A DNA stretch of 64,000 nucleotides from contig NZ_JBLWFK010000005.1 in the NCBI RefSeq assembly GCF_048323675.1, positions 310,001-374,000 of the forward strand, in the 5' to 3' direction. The DNA is from Mangrovimicrobium sp048323675 (lineage in GTDB: Bacteria > Pseudomonadota > Gammaproteobacteria > Pseudomonadales > Halieaceae). Positions 8,900 through 16,930 of the stretch are shown here, piece by piece (position 1 is the first letter of the stretch; the number at the start of each line of letters is the position of its first letter). The notes beneath the pieces were generated by a model. The model saw only the letters and a list, made by a program, of their open reading frames with translations, searched no databases and was not told where the DNA came from. Both the position numbers and the translations under genes were made by a program.

Positions 8900-10141
8900 T
8901 CAGATCTTGAATTGTACCGTCATCCACGCCTTGTCGACATCCACGTAGCTGTCGCTATCGGATGAAAAGCCGGCGTACTTGAGTTGCAGGCTGAGTTGCT
9001 TGGTGACCGGCCAGGTGGCGACAAGGTCCAGTTCCGTGCCGTAATCGGCGCCGGAATCCTCGGCCTGGAAGTCATGGTAATAGCCCGCGAGCTTGACCGG
9101 GCCCACCGCGCCGGCGATGCCGACGTACAGGTCCTCGATACCGTCGCCGGGGGTGACCAGGAACTGGTCCGCCCAGCCCTGGAACATGTGCAGGGTGGCG
9201 TAGGGGGTCTTGAAGCCAACACCATCGCCGGCACCGAGGACTTCATAGCCGAGGGTGGCAGTAAGGCCGACGACAGTGAAGGCACCTTCGAGCATGTAGT
9301 AGTCGGCGTCGTAGTCGACCGGGGCGTCATCGCCTTCGCTCTGGGTGGCGTAGGCCGCTTTCAGGCCGAGGGGGCCGAACTTGCCGGCGTATTCCACGCC
9401 GTAGGTGTCGGAGGAATTACCCGAGCTGCGGCCAGCGGGATAGGCTGGGTCGTAGTCGACGTCCAGCAGGTAGGCATAGGCGGCGACGCCGTGGTTCTCG
9501 GAGAATTTCCAGTCGCCGCGCAGCAGGTAGTTATCGCCGTGCAGGTCGGCGGGCTGTACCGGGCCGTCATCCGGGCCGAAGATGCGGTTGACGTTGTACA
9601 CGTAGCTGGCGTCGAGGCTCAGGCCGCCGGTACTGTAGAGTGCGCGGAAGCCGTCGTAGGTCTGCTCGTTCTGGCGCCAGCCCACGCCGCCGACGAAACG
9701 CTGGTTGCCGTGCAGGATGCGCTGGCGGCCATAGGTGCCGCTGGCGCCGCCCGAGGCGTACTTGGCCCAGACCTGGTTGACGTCGGTACCTTCGGGGTCG
9801 GCGACCACGGGGTACTGGGTCTTGCCATTGGCGGTGGAGTTGTAGTCGTCGTCGCCGACGGTGGAGACATCGTCGACCTCCATCAGGAAAGAGAAACCCT
9901 TGTATGCCGCGGACCCGAAGGTCAGGCGGCTGCGCAGGGTCGAGGCCTCTGCGTCCTTGTCAAAACCATCCTGGTCCACAAATTCAAAGCGGTAGCGAAA
10001 ATCCACTGAGGCCTTGCCCATGGTGAACATGTCGGTGAAGGACTCCGGTGCCGGGGCTGCTTCCTCGGCGGTGACCGGAACGGCGCAGGCGGCGATAACC
10101 GCTCCGGCCAACAGTGTGCGTGCCTGATTTGATACTGCCAT
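8900..10141 (-). CDS. Outer membrane porin of the alginate-export-like family, in the nitrate locus
   Basis: A 413-residue beta-barrel protein. An N-terminal Sec signal ends near residue 24 (AVPVTA/EEA). The rest shows alternating strand patterns with many aromatic residues, the pattern DFRYRFEFVDQDGF common in alginate-export-like porins, and a C-terminus of QFKI. The ATG at 10141 has AAGGAG at good spacing. It has its own sigma-54 promoter and a strong leader terminator. Being wired like the transporter genes, it is probably an anion porin that lets nitrate cross the outer membrane; that role is inferred from context only. Family assignment is by overall style, so moderate confidence. Confidence 0.8.
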   Translation of the reverse strand: MAVSNQARTLLAGAVIAACAVPVTAEEAAPAPESFTDMFTMGKASVDFRYRFEFVDQDGFDKDAEASTLRSRLTFGSAAYKGFSFLMEVDDVSTVGDDDYNSTANGKTQYPVVADPEGTDVNQVWAKYASGGASGTYGRQRILHGNQRFVGGVGWRQNEQTYDGFRALYSTGGLSLDASYVYNVNRIFGPDDGPVQPADLHGDNYLLRGDWKFSENHGVAAYAYLLDVDYDPAYPAGRSSGNSSDTYGVEYAGKFGPLGLKAAYATQSEGDDAPVDYDADYYMLEGAFTVVGLTATLGYEVLGAGDGVGFKTPYATLHMFQGWADQFLVTPGDGIEDLYVGIAGAVGPVKLAGYYHDFQAEDSGADYGTELDLVATWPVTKQLSLQLKYAGFSSDSDSYVDVDKAWMTVQFKI

Positions 10142-10160
10142 CTGTGTGCTCCTTAAAAAT

Positions 10161-10207
10161 AAAAAAAGCCCGCTCGACACATCCCTTGCGAGATGGTCGA
10201 GCAGGCT
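10161..10207 (-). terminator. Rho-independent terminator (attenuator) in the porin leader
   Basis: Immediately upstream of the porin ribosome site the RNA can form GCTCGAC/GTCGAGC (10196-10202 with 10172-10178) with flanking extensions, then a run of seven U. Its position between promoter and start codon makes it an attenuator rather than a gene-end terminator. The preceding kinase gene ends 185 bases upstream of it, so it could also stop that transcript. Confidence 0.75.
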
Positions 10208-10215
10208 ACGTTGCC
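10204..10215 (-). promoter_or_regulatory. Hexaloop stem (AACGTA) in the porin leader, candidate NasT target
   Basis: A short GGC/GCC stem closes the six-base loop AACGTA, with A at loop position 1 and G at position 4. Its 3' arm overlaps the 5' arm of the terminator at 10161-10207, so only one can form. The stem is only three base pairs and would need NasT for stability. The call rests on repetition of the same loop type in four leaders. Confidence 0.5.
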
Positions 10216-10253
10216 GATGTTCGTGTGTGTGGTAGGTGTTCTCGGTCAACCAA

Positions 10254-10270
10254 AGCAATTACCGGGCCAC
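10254..10270 (-). promoter_or_regulatory. Sigma-54 promoter of the porin gene
   Basis: Minus-strand GTGGCCCGGTAATTGCT has GG, a ten-base gap, then GC, matching the -24/-12 consensus closely. Transcription would start near 10243, giving a leader of about 100 bases that holds the hexaloop stem and the attenuator. Confidence 0.75.
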
Positions 10271-10391
10271 CTGTTTCAAGTGCCTGTTATTTTGCGGATT
10301 TTGTCGGTTTTTCCGGAGTTTTCTGCACGCCTGTACTGCGCTGGAAATGGTGCGGCGCACGTTTTTGGACAGAAAATTGCACTGCAATCGT

Positions 10392-12152
10392 TCAGTGGAG
10401 CAGGAAAAACAGGGTGGCGAGCTGGGTCAGCGCGAGGATAGCGCAGAGAGTTTTCCAGACCAGCAGGGGGTCGCGCTCCAGCAGCGGGCGCTGGTCGTAT
10501 TGCAGGTAGCGCGGGTTGGGGTGGCGGAGTTCGTGGGCGAATTCCATCACGTCACCGTGGCGGCGCTCGGGCTGGAAACGCAGGCCCTTGCGCAGTGCGC
10601 CATCCAGCCAGTGGGGGATGTGCGGATTGTAGCGATAGCTTTCGGTGTAGTGGGTGGCGAGGTAGTCGCGCCGGGTTTTGCAGTTTTCCAGTTTGCCGCC
10701 GAAGGGCAGCTTGCCGGTCAGCATTTCATAGCTGATAACGGCCAGCGCGAACTGGTCGGACTGGTAGCCGGGACGCGTTCCCAGGGTATATTCCGGCGCC
10801 GAGTAGGTGGCGGTGCCGAGGGCGATGTCCCGTTCCAGCGGTGAGCTGATCTCGCTGATGCCGCCGACCCGGCAGGCGCCGAAGTCCACCAGTTTTACCT
10901 GCCCGTTGCGGTCGATGAGGATATTGTCGGGCTTGAGGTCCTGGTGCAGCGTTTCCCGGCGGTGAAAGGCGCGCACGCCCTTGGCGATCTGCTCGATCAG
11001 GTAAACCGCTTCCTCTACCTGCGGGCGCGGGTTTTCCAGCATCCAGCGCGAGAGTGTGATCCCGGAAACATATTCGGTCAGGTAGTAGAGGCAGCTCTTC
11101 TTGCGCGGCGGCTCGACCACCCGCACTACGTAGGGGCTGTGGATGCGGGAGCCGATCCAGCTTTCCATGACAAAGCGCTCGATGTAGGCCGGGTCGTCCT
11201 CGAAATTCACCGAGGGCGTTTTCATGCAGAAGTTTTCGCCGCTTTCCACATCCACCACCTGGTAGACCTGGCTGCGGGAACTCGCGTGCAGTTCGCGGAT
11301 TACCCGATACCCGTCCAGCACCATGTCCTGGTCCAGTAGCGGTGGGAAGCGCAACTCGGTGAGCTGGCCGACGACATCGTCGATGGCTGCCTCGGGCAGG
11401 CCGTCGATGCGCAGCAACTGGCAGCTGAGGTTGTCGGCGCTACCCGCGGCAAGCGCGGCTTCCGCGATGCGTTGGCAAAGTGCGGACAAGTCGCTGCCGG
11501 AGGATGCGCCCAGCAGCTTGCGCAACTGGGCCGAGGAAAGACTGTCGTGGATTCCGTCCGTGGTCAGCAGGAACAGGTCGCCCTCCTCCATCGCGATACA
11601 GCGGTAGTCGACGTCAAGGTGGACATCCATGCCCAGCGCCCGGGTCAGGTAGGCGTGATTCTCCGACACCGGCACGCTGTGGTCCGTGGAAAGTTGCAGC
11701 AGGTCGCCGTTGCGGTAGTGATAGATACGGCTGTCACCCGCGTGGAATACGTGGGCCTGGCGCGATTTCAGGATCAGCGCACTGAAGGTCGTGAGGTAAC
11801 CGCGGGTGTTGTCGGCGTAACTGCGGCCGCGGTTGTACAGCCAGCGGTTGAGCGAAGTGAGTACCTGGCCCGCGGACTTTTTGGTGGTCCAGGTTTCCGG
11901 GGTGGAAAAATAGTCGTTGAGAAAACCGGTAACCGAGGCCTGGCTGGCCTCCTTGCCCGCCTCTGCCGCACTGATGCCATCGGCGATCACTGCCGCTGCA
12001 CCCTTGGTGGCCAGCAGGACGCCCTCGGGAATGCGGATGCCGATGGCGTCCTCGTTGTCGGGCTTGCGGCCCGCGCTGCTGTACTGCCCCACTGTCAGCG
12101 CCAGTGCAGCGCAGGCCAGGTGGGGCGCCGGGGGCGGTACCGTTCCGTCCAT
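10392..12152 (-). CDS. Fused PP2C-type phosphatase and Ser/Thr protein kinase, membrane-anchored
   Basis: A 586-residue bifunctional signalling protein. Residues about 17-250 form a PP2C phosphatase with the metal-binding motifs DNED (32), ADG (57-59), GDSR (139) and TTDG (197). Residues about 280-545 form a Hanks-type kinase with Lys311, HQDLKPDN (403-410, HQD instead of HRD) and DFG (423-425). One hydrophobic helix at the extreme C-terminus would anchor it in the inner membrane. The ATG at 12152 lies 8 bases after narK, so the pair is one operon. Similar fusions are found beside nitrate transporters in other bacteria; their target here is unknown, NarK being an obvious guess. Confidence 0.88.
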   Translation of the reverse strand: MDGTVPPPAPHLACAALALTVGQYSSAGRKPDNEDAIGIRIPEGVLLATKGAAAVIADGISAAEAGKEASQASVTGFLNDYFSTPETWTTKKSAGQVLTSLNRWLYNRGRSYADNTRGYLTTFSALILKSRQAHVFHAGDSRIYHYRNGDLLQLSTDHSVPVSENHAYLTRALGMDVHLDVDYRCIAMEEGDLFLLTTDGIHDSLSSAQLRKLLGASSGSDLSALCQRIAEAALAAGSADNLSCQLLRIDGLPEAAIDDVVGQLTELRFPPLLDQDMVLDGYRVIRELHASSRSQVYQVVDVESGENFCMKTPSVNFEDDPAYIERFVMESWIGSRIHSPYVVRVVEPPRKKSCLYYLTEYVSGITLSRWMLENPRPQVEEAVYLIEQIAKGVRAFHRRETLHQDLKPDNILIDRNGQVKLVDFGACRVGGISEISSPLERDIALGTATYSAPEYTLGTRPGYQSDQFALAVISYEMLTGKLPFGGKLENCKTRRDYLATHYTESYRYNPHIPHWLDGALRKGLRFQPERRHGDVMEFAHELRHPNPRYLQYDQRPLLERDPLLVWKTLCAILALTQLATLFFLLH

Positions 12153-12160
12153 AAGCTTAC

Positions 12161-13630
12161 TCAAGCAACGTCGATCAGTTGTACCGTGCCGTCGGGAAGG
12201 ACTTCGCGCATCTGCCCCGAGGGCTCTTCCAGCAGGAATTGTACGATAACGAGGCAGACGGCGGCGCTGCCGGCGATCACCAGGAAGAAGGTCGAGTTGT
12301 CTACGAATGAGAGCACGGTGAGGTAGGTGACGCCCCCGACATTGCCGTAGGCGCCGGCCATGCCGGCGATCTGCCCGGTCATGCGGCGCTTGATCAGCGG
12401 CACCATGGCGAAAACGGCACCTTCGCCGGCCTGGACGAAGAAAGAACAGGCCATGGTGGCGATGACCGCCGCCGGAATCCACCAGCCGGAATTCACCTGG
12501 GACATCACCAGGTAGCCCACGGTCAGCCCGGCGATCAGTATCGACAGCGAACGCTTGCGGCCGAAGGTGTCGGACAGGTAGCCGCCGCCAGGTCGCGCGA
12601 CCAGGTTCATGAAAGCAAAACCCGACGCGAGGAAGCCGGCTTCCACTGCACCGAGATTGAAGGTGTCCATGAAGAACAGCGGCAGCATCGACACGACGGC
12701 CAGTTCAGAGCCGAAGGTGACAAAGTAGGCCCAGTCCAGCGCGGCGACCTGGCGGAATTTGTAGCGCTCGTATTCCGGCACGCCCTCGCGCAGGTGTTCC
12801 TTGTTGACCCGCCAGATCTGGCTGGTCTGGAACAGGAACAGCACGCTGAACAGCGCGTAGAGGCTGTACGTGGCGGTTGCGGAAAGCAGGCCGAGGTTGG
12901 AGGGGGACAATTTCCAGGCCAGCACCGCCAGTGCGATATACAGGGGCAGGGTCATGGCGATGTAGAAATACAGGTCGCGCCAGCTGCTCACCTCAAGCCC
13001 GCCGTTGCGCTTCGGCTTGAAGTAGGTGGACCCCCTGGGGGTGTTGCGGGCGCGCAGGTAGAAGAACATGCCATAGAAGAAGGCGATCAGGCCTGCGCTG
13101 GCGATGGCGTACCGCCAGCCGTCGTCGCCGCCATAAGCCAGCGCCAGGGTGGGCAGGGTCATGGCCGCAGCGGCGGAACCGAAGTTACCCCAGCCGCCGT
13201 AGATGCCCTGGGCCATGCCCACCTGGCGGGCGGGGAACCATTCACCCACCAGGCGAATGCCGATGACGAAGCCGGCGCCGACAAAACCGCCGAGAAAACG
13301 GAACAGCGCGAGCATTTCATAGGAAGTGGCAAAGGCGAAGCCCCAGCAGAAGAACGCAGAGATCATCAGTAACGCGCTGAACACCACGCGCGGGCCGAAG
13401 CGGTCCACCAGCATGCCAATGATGATTCGCGCGGGAATGGTCAGGGCGACGTTGAGTATCAGCAGCGCCTTGACCTGCTGGTCGCTGAGGCTGAAGGCCT
13501 CGCGGATGTGCGCCATCAGCGGGGCGTGGCTGAACCAGACGACAAAGGTGAGGAAAAAGGCGAACCATGCCAGGTGCAGGGTGCGGATGGCGGGGTCAGA
13601 CAGATTCAATATCTTAACGGGGCTGCTCAT
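12161..13630 (-). CDS. narK: NarK-type nitrate/nitrite transporter (MFS)
   Basis: A 489-residue major facilitator protein of the nitrate-nitrite porter family, with about 12 transmembrane helices, a signature-like GGWGNFG stretch, and an N-terminal FVVWFSHAPLMAHI region typical of NarK/NasA-type porters. The ATG at 13630 (MSSPVKILNLS) is chosen because AGGAGG lies 10-15 bases upstream; a longer reading frame upstream has no such support. It gives the cell a second nitrate uptake route beside the ABC transporter. Transcription should come from a sigma-54 promoter at 13775-13791 overlapping that of nirB, through a leader with a strong AACGGC hexaloop stem. Confidence 0.92.
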   Translation of the reverse strand: MSSPVKILNLSDPAIRTLHLAWFAFFLTFVVWFSHAPLMAHIREAFSLSDQQVKALLILNVALTIPARIIIGMLVDRFGPRVVFSALLMISAFFCWGFAFATSYEMLALFRFLGGFVGAGFVIGIRLVGEWFPARQVGMAQGIYGGWGNFGSAAAAMTLPTLALAYGGDDGWRYAIASAGLIAFFYGMFFYLRARNTPRGSTYFKPKRNGGLEVSSWRDLYFYIAMTLPLYIALAVLAWKLSPSNLGLLSATATYSLYALFSVLFLFQTSQIWRVNKEHLREGVPEYERYKFRQVAALDWAYFVTFGSELAVVSMLPLFFMDTFNLGAVEAGFLASGFAFMNLVARPGGGYLSDTFGRKRSLSILIAGLTVGYLVMSQVNSGWWIPAAVIATMACSFFVQAGEGAVFAMVPLIKRRMTGQIAGMAGAYGNVGGVTYLTVLSFVDNSTFFLVIAGSAAVCLVIVQFLLEEPSGQMREVLPDGTVQLIDVA

Positions 13631-13694
13631 GTCAGGAGCCTCCTTCAGCTGGGGATACAGGGTAACAGGATGAGGGTGGAAACAGTCTGTGATT

Positions 13695-13710
13695 GACCCG
13701 CCGTTGGGTC
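13695..13710 (-). promoter_or_regulatory. Hexaloop stem (AACGGC) in the narK leader, candidate NasT target
   Basis: A perfect five-base-pair stem GACCC/GGGTC closes the six-base loop AACGGC, the best-formed of the series for the A1/G4 loop rule. It lies 65 bases upstream of narK in the RNA. A clear intrinsic terminator downstream was not found, only a weak GGGT/ACCC pairing that would compete with its 3' arm. Confidence 0.6.
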
Positions 13711-13761
13711 GGACTCGCAGAGGTCGCCGCCGGAGGCCGGGTGATTGGCATGGCGACATAG

Positions 13762-13778
13762 TAGGCACGGGTTTTGCA
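13762..13778 (+). promoter_or_regulatory. Sigma-54 promoter of nirB
   Basis: TAGGCACGGGTTTTGCA has GG, a ten-base gap and GC, a near-consensus -24/-12 element. Transcription would start near 13789, about 220 bases before nirB. The TTGCAA at 13774-13779 is palindromic and doubles as the -12 element of the narK promoter. Confidence 0.8.
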
Positions 13779-13791
13779 ACGTTTATGCCAA
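13775..13791 (-). promoter_or_regulatory. Sigma-54 promoter of narK
   Basis: Minus-strand TTGGCATAAACGTTGCA has GG, a ten-base gap and GC, a very good -24/-12 match. Transcription would start near 13764. It shares bases 13775-13778 with the nirB promoter, so polymerase could occupy only one of them at a time. Confidence 0.8.
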
Positions 13792-13932
13792 CGACATAGC
13801 TGAGGCGCTGAATTGCCCGGGAAACGCACGTTTTCAGGGCCTTAAGGCCGCCAATACGCACTAATTTCAGGATTCAACTCCAACGGTGGATGCGCAGATT
13901 TGGTGCGTATGCTCCGTCTTGCGCACCATTTG

Positions 13933-13948
13933 GGCACAACGATGTGCC
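13933..13948 (+). promoter_or_regulatory. Hexaloop stem (AACGAT) in the nirB leader, candidate NasT target
   Basis: A five-base-pair GGCAC/GTGCC stem, extendable by a G-U pair, closes the loop AACGAT. A weaker partner stem TCC/GGA with loop AACGGT lies at 13879-13890, giving the two-hairpin layout known for ANTAR targets though with a longer spacer. The TGCCT of the 3' arm can alternatively pair with AGGCA at 13974-13978 next to the terminator stem. Confidence 0.6.
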
Positions 13949-13972
13949 TCTTCCACCCTTGAAGTACCGCCC

Positions 13973-13991
13973 CAGGCAAGCCTGACTTTTT
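13973..13991 (+). terminator. Terminator-like stem in the nirB leader
   Basis: CAGGC/GCCTG with a very short AA loop, followed by AC and a run of five T, lies only 20 bases before the nirB start. A competing pairing CCTGA (13981-13985) with TCAGG (13998-14002) would disrupt it. The stem is short, so attenuation is plausible but not certain. Confidence 0.5.
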
Positions 13992-14011
13992 GTACTTTCA
14001 GGAGAAGTTAT

Positions 14012-16552
14012 ATGAGCAAGCGCGAGATAGTTGTTGTCGGCAACGGCATGGTCGGCCATCACTTCGTGGAAACGCTGGTCAAGGCCGGAACCGGCGATCG
14101 GATAACCGTGATTGGCGGTGAACCCCGCCCCGCCTACGACCGGGTTCACCTGTCGGATGTCTTCGCCGGCCGCTCGCCGGAAGACCTGGCCATGACTACC
14201 CGCGAGACCTACAAGTCCTGGGATGTCAGTGCGCACTTCGGCGACCCGGTGGCGATTATCGACCGGGACAAGAAAGTGGTGATCACCGAGGGCGGCCAGC
14301 GCTTCGCCTACGACAAGCTGGTGATGGCAACCGGCTCCTATCCTTTCGTTCCGCCGGTGCCCGGCCACGAGCACAAGCGCTGCCTGACCTACCGCACCAT
14401 CGACGACCTCGGCGACATCCGCTCCAAGGCGAAGGACAGCAAGATCGGCGTGGTGGTCGGCGGCGGCCTGCTCGGCCTGGAGTGCGCCAACGCGCTGAAA
14501 AATCTCGGCCTGGAAACCCACGTAGTGGAATTCGCCCCCGGCCTGATGGGCGTACAGCTCGACGACGGCGGCTCCGCCATGCTGCGCCGCAAGATCGAGG
14601 AGCTGGGGGTGACCGTGCACACCAGCAAGAACACCAAACAGATCGTCGCAGGCGAAGCCTGCGCCCTGCGCATGGAATTCGCCGACGACTCTGCGCTGGA
14701 AACCGACATGATCGTGTTCTCCGCGGGCATCCGCCCCTGGGACCAGCTCGGTCGCGACTGCGGCCTGGAAGTCGGCGAGCGCGGCGGCATCGTCATCGAC
14801 CAGAAGTGCCGCACCTCCGACAGCGACATCTACGCCATCGGCGAGTGCGCCCTCTGGGGCGGCCGCATCTTCGGCCTGGTGGCCCCCGGCTACCGCATGG
14901 CGGAAACCGCCGCCGGCGCCATCACCAGCACCGAGGGCGCCCTGTTCCAGGGTGCCGATATGAGCACCAAGCTGAAGCTGCTGGGCGTAGACGTGGGTTC
15001 CATCGGCGACGCCCACGGCCGCACTGAAGGCGCGATGTCCTTCGTCTTCAGCGACCAGCGCGAGAATGTCTACAAGCGCCTGGTCACCAGCGCCGACGGC
15101 AAGCTGCTGCTGGGCGCGGTACTGGTCGGCGACTGCGATGACTACGACACCCTGCTGCAGTACTACCTCAACGGGATCGAGCTGCCCGGCGATCCGCAGG
15201 CCCTGATCCTGCCCAGCGTCGGCGGTGGCCCGATCGCGCTGGGCGTCGCCGCCCTGCCGATGACCGCCAGCATCTGCTCCTGCCACAACGTCACCAAGGG
15301 CGACATCGTCGCCGCCATCGACGGTGGCTGCTGCACCCTCGGCGACGTGAAGTCCTCGACCAAGGCCAGCACCGGCTGCGGCGGCTGCGCGGCGATGCTG
15401 AAAAACCTTGTCGACGACGAACTGACCTCTCGCGGCGTGGAAGTGGATACCAGCATCTGCGAGCACTTCCCCTACACCCGCCAGGACATCTACGGCATCG
15501 TCCGGGTGGAAAACATCCGTTCTTTCGACGAACTGCTGGACAAGCACGGCAGGGGTCACGGCTGCGATATCTGCAAGCCCGCGGTGGCTTCCATCCTCGC
15601 CTCCTGCTGGAACGACTATGTGCTGGAGGAGCAGCACTCCAGCCTGCAGGACACCAACGACCGCTTCCTTGCCAACCTGCAGAAAGACGGCACCTACTCG
15701 GTAGTGCCGCGGGTCGCCGGTGGCGAGATCACCGCCGAGAAACTCATCGTGCTCGGCGCGGTGGCGAAGAAATACGACCTTTACACCAAGATCACCGGCG
15801 GCCAGCGCATCGACCTGTTCGGCGCGCGGATGGAGCAGCTGCCGGCGATCTGGCGCGAGTTGGTGGACGCCGGCTTCGAAACCGGCCACGCCTACGGCAA
15901 GGCCCTGCGCACGGTTAAATCCTGCGTCGGTTCCACCTGGTGCCGCTACGGGGTACAGGATTCCGTGGGCATGGCCATCGTGGTGGAGAACCGCTACAAG
16001 GGCCTGCGCTCGCCGCACAAGCTGAAGAGTGCGGTGTCCGGCTGTACCCGCGAGTGTGCCGAGGCCCAGTCCAAGGACTTCGGCGTGATCGCCACCGAGA
16101 ACGGCTGGAACCTCTACGTCTGTGGCAATGGCGGTATGAAGCCGCGCCACGCGGATCTCTTCGCCACCGACCTCGACGACGAGACCCTGATCAAATATAT
16201 CGACCGCTTCCTGATGTTCTACGTCAAGACCGCCGACCGCCTGCAGCGCACCTCGGTCTGGATGGACAACCTCGAGGGCGGCCTCGACTACCTGAAGGAA
16301 GTCATTATCGAGGACAAGCTGGGCATCTGCGCGGAACTCGAGGCGCAGATGCAGCTGGTGGTCGACGCCTACCAGTGCGAGTGGACCACCACCATCAACG
16401 ACCCGGTGAAAGTCGCCCAGTTCAACCACTTCGTCAACGCCGACGCGCCGGACAGCAACGTGGTCTTCGTGCGCGAGCGCGAGCAGATCCGTCCGGCGCG
16501 CCCCGATGAGCGCGAGGACCTGGCGCAGGACGTGCTGGCTACGGCCTCCTGA
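14012..16552 (+). CDS. nirB: Nitrite reductase [NAD(P)H], large subunit
   Basis: An 846-residue cytoplasmic siroheme enzyme reducing nitrite to ammonium. Seen in order are an FAD domain (VVVGNGMVGHH near residues 7-17), an NAD domain (VVVGGGLLGLE near 149-159), a BFD-type [2Fe-2S] region (SICSCHNVTKGDI, then TGCGGCAAML) near 422-470, a nitrite/sulfite reductase ferredoxin-like half-domain, and the siroheme/[4Fe-4S] cysteines in CVGSTWC and SGCTRECAE near 635-685. The ATG at 14012 is preceded by AGGAG at good spacing. It is followed by nirD after 35 bases and is the first gene of the nirB-nirD-nasA2-anchor operon. Confidence 0.97.
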   Translation: MSKREIVVVGNGMVGHHFVETLVKAGTGDRITVIGGEPRPAYDRVHLSDVFAGRSPEDLAMTTRETYKSWDVSAHFGDPVAIIDRDKKVVITEGGQRFAYDKLVMATGSYPFVPPVPGHEHKRCLTYRTIDDLGDIRSKAKDSKIGVVVGGGLLGLECANALKNLGLETHVVEFAPGLMGVQLDDGGSAMLRRKIEELGVTVHTSKNTKQIVAGEACALRMEFADDSALETDMIVFSAGIRPWDQLGRDCGLEVGERGGIVIDQKCRTSDSDIYAIGECALWGGRIFGLVAPGYRMAETAAGAITSTEGALFQGADMSTKLKLLGVDVGSIGDAHGRTEGAMSFVFSDQRENVYKRLVTSADGKLLLGAVLVGDCDDYDTLLQYYLNGIELPGDPQALILPSVGGGPIALGVAALPMTASICSCHNVTKGDIVAAIDGGCCTLGDVKSSTKASTGCGGCAAMLKNLVDDELTSRGVEVDTSICEHFPYTRQDIYGIVRVENIRSFDELLDKHGRGHGCDICKPAVASILASCWNDYVLEEQHSSLQDTNDRFLANLQKDGTYSVVPRVAGGEITAEKLIVLGAVAKKYDLYTKITGGQRIDLFGARMEQLPAIWRELVDAGFETGHAYGKALRTVKSCVGSTWCRYGVQDSVGMAIVVENRYKGLRSPHKLKSAVSGCTRECAEAQSKDFGVIATENGWNLYVCGNGGMKPRHADLFATDLDDETLIKYIDRFLMFYVKTADRLQRTSVWMDNLEGGLDYLKEVIIEDKLGICAELEAQMQLVVDAYQCEWTTTINDPVKVAQFNHFVNADAPDSNVVFVREREQIRPARPDEREDLAQDVLATAS

Positions 16553-16587
16553 TCGACGACTAACGACAAGAATTGAGGTTAATGAAA

Positions 16588-16920
16588 ATGAGCAACTGGA
16601 CAGACATTTGCAGCGTCACCGACTTCCTGCCCAACGCGGGCCGCTGCGCCCTGTTCGAGGGCGAGCAGGTGGCGATCTTCCGCATCAGCAGCAAGGGCAG
16701 CGACGCCTGGTTCGCGCTCTCCAACTACGACCCCTGCAGCGGCGCCAATGTGATCAGCCGCGGCATCGTCGGCAGCCAGGGCGAGCACCTGGTGGTCGCC
16801 TCCCCGGTCTACAAGCAGCACTTCCGCCTGGATACCGGCGAGTGCCTGGAGGAAGCGGGCGTGAGCCTGAAGACCTGGCCGGTCCGGGTCGAGGGCGAAC
16901 GGGTACAACTGGCCAGCTGA
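16588..16920 (+). CDS. nirD: Nitrite reductase, small subunit (Rieske-like fold)
   Basis: A 110-residue NirD, the small partner of NirB. The region ALSNYDPCSGANVISRG aligns with the Rieske-like core, but the Cys-x-His pairs that bind a [2Fe-2S] cluster are absent, as is usual for NirD, so the role is structural. The ATG at 16588 is preferred because GAGG lies nine bases upstream; an ATG at 16582 is too close to it. It ends 10 bases before the second molybdoenzyme gene. Length is normal for the family. Confidence 0.93.
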   Translation: MSNWTDICSVTDFLPNAGRCALFEGEQVAIFRISSKGSDAWFALSNYDPCSGANVISRGIVGSQGEHLVVASPVYKQHFRLDTGECLEEAGVSLKTWPVRVEGERVQLAS

Positions 16921-16930
16921 GGCTTTCACC

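Larger units (their letters stand above)
13631..14011. promoter_or_regulatory. Divergent narK-nirB control region
   Basis: This 381-base stretch holds no gene. It carries two sigma-54 promoters in opposite directions that share one -12 element (13762-13791), a hexaloop stem facing narK (13695-13710), two hexaloop stems facing nirB (13879-13890 and 13933-13948), a terminator-like stem with a U-run before nirB (13973-13991), and an inverted repeat TGGTGCG/CGCACCA around 13901-13928. Upstream activator sites for NtrC were not convincingly found. Confidence 0.75.

Noticed and set aside
13901..13928. Inverted repeat TGGTGCG/CGCACCA as an NtrC site
   Set aside because: The half-sites are in the reverse order and the spacing (14) does not fit the usual NtrC operator, and it lies downstream of the nirB transcription start.
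13874..16429. An 851-codon open frame on the minus strand
   Set aside because: It lies wholly antisense to nirB, whose cofactor motifs are intact. Long antisense frames are a by-product of GC-rich third positions here.
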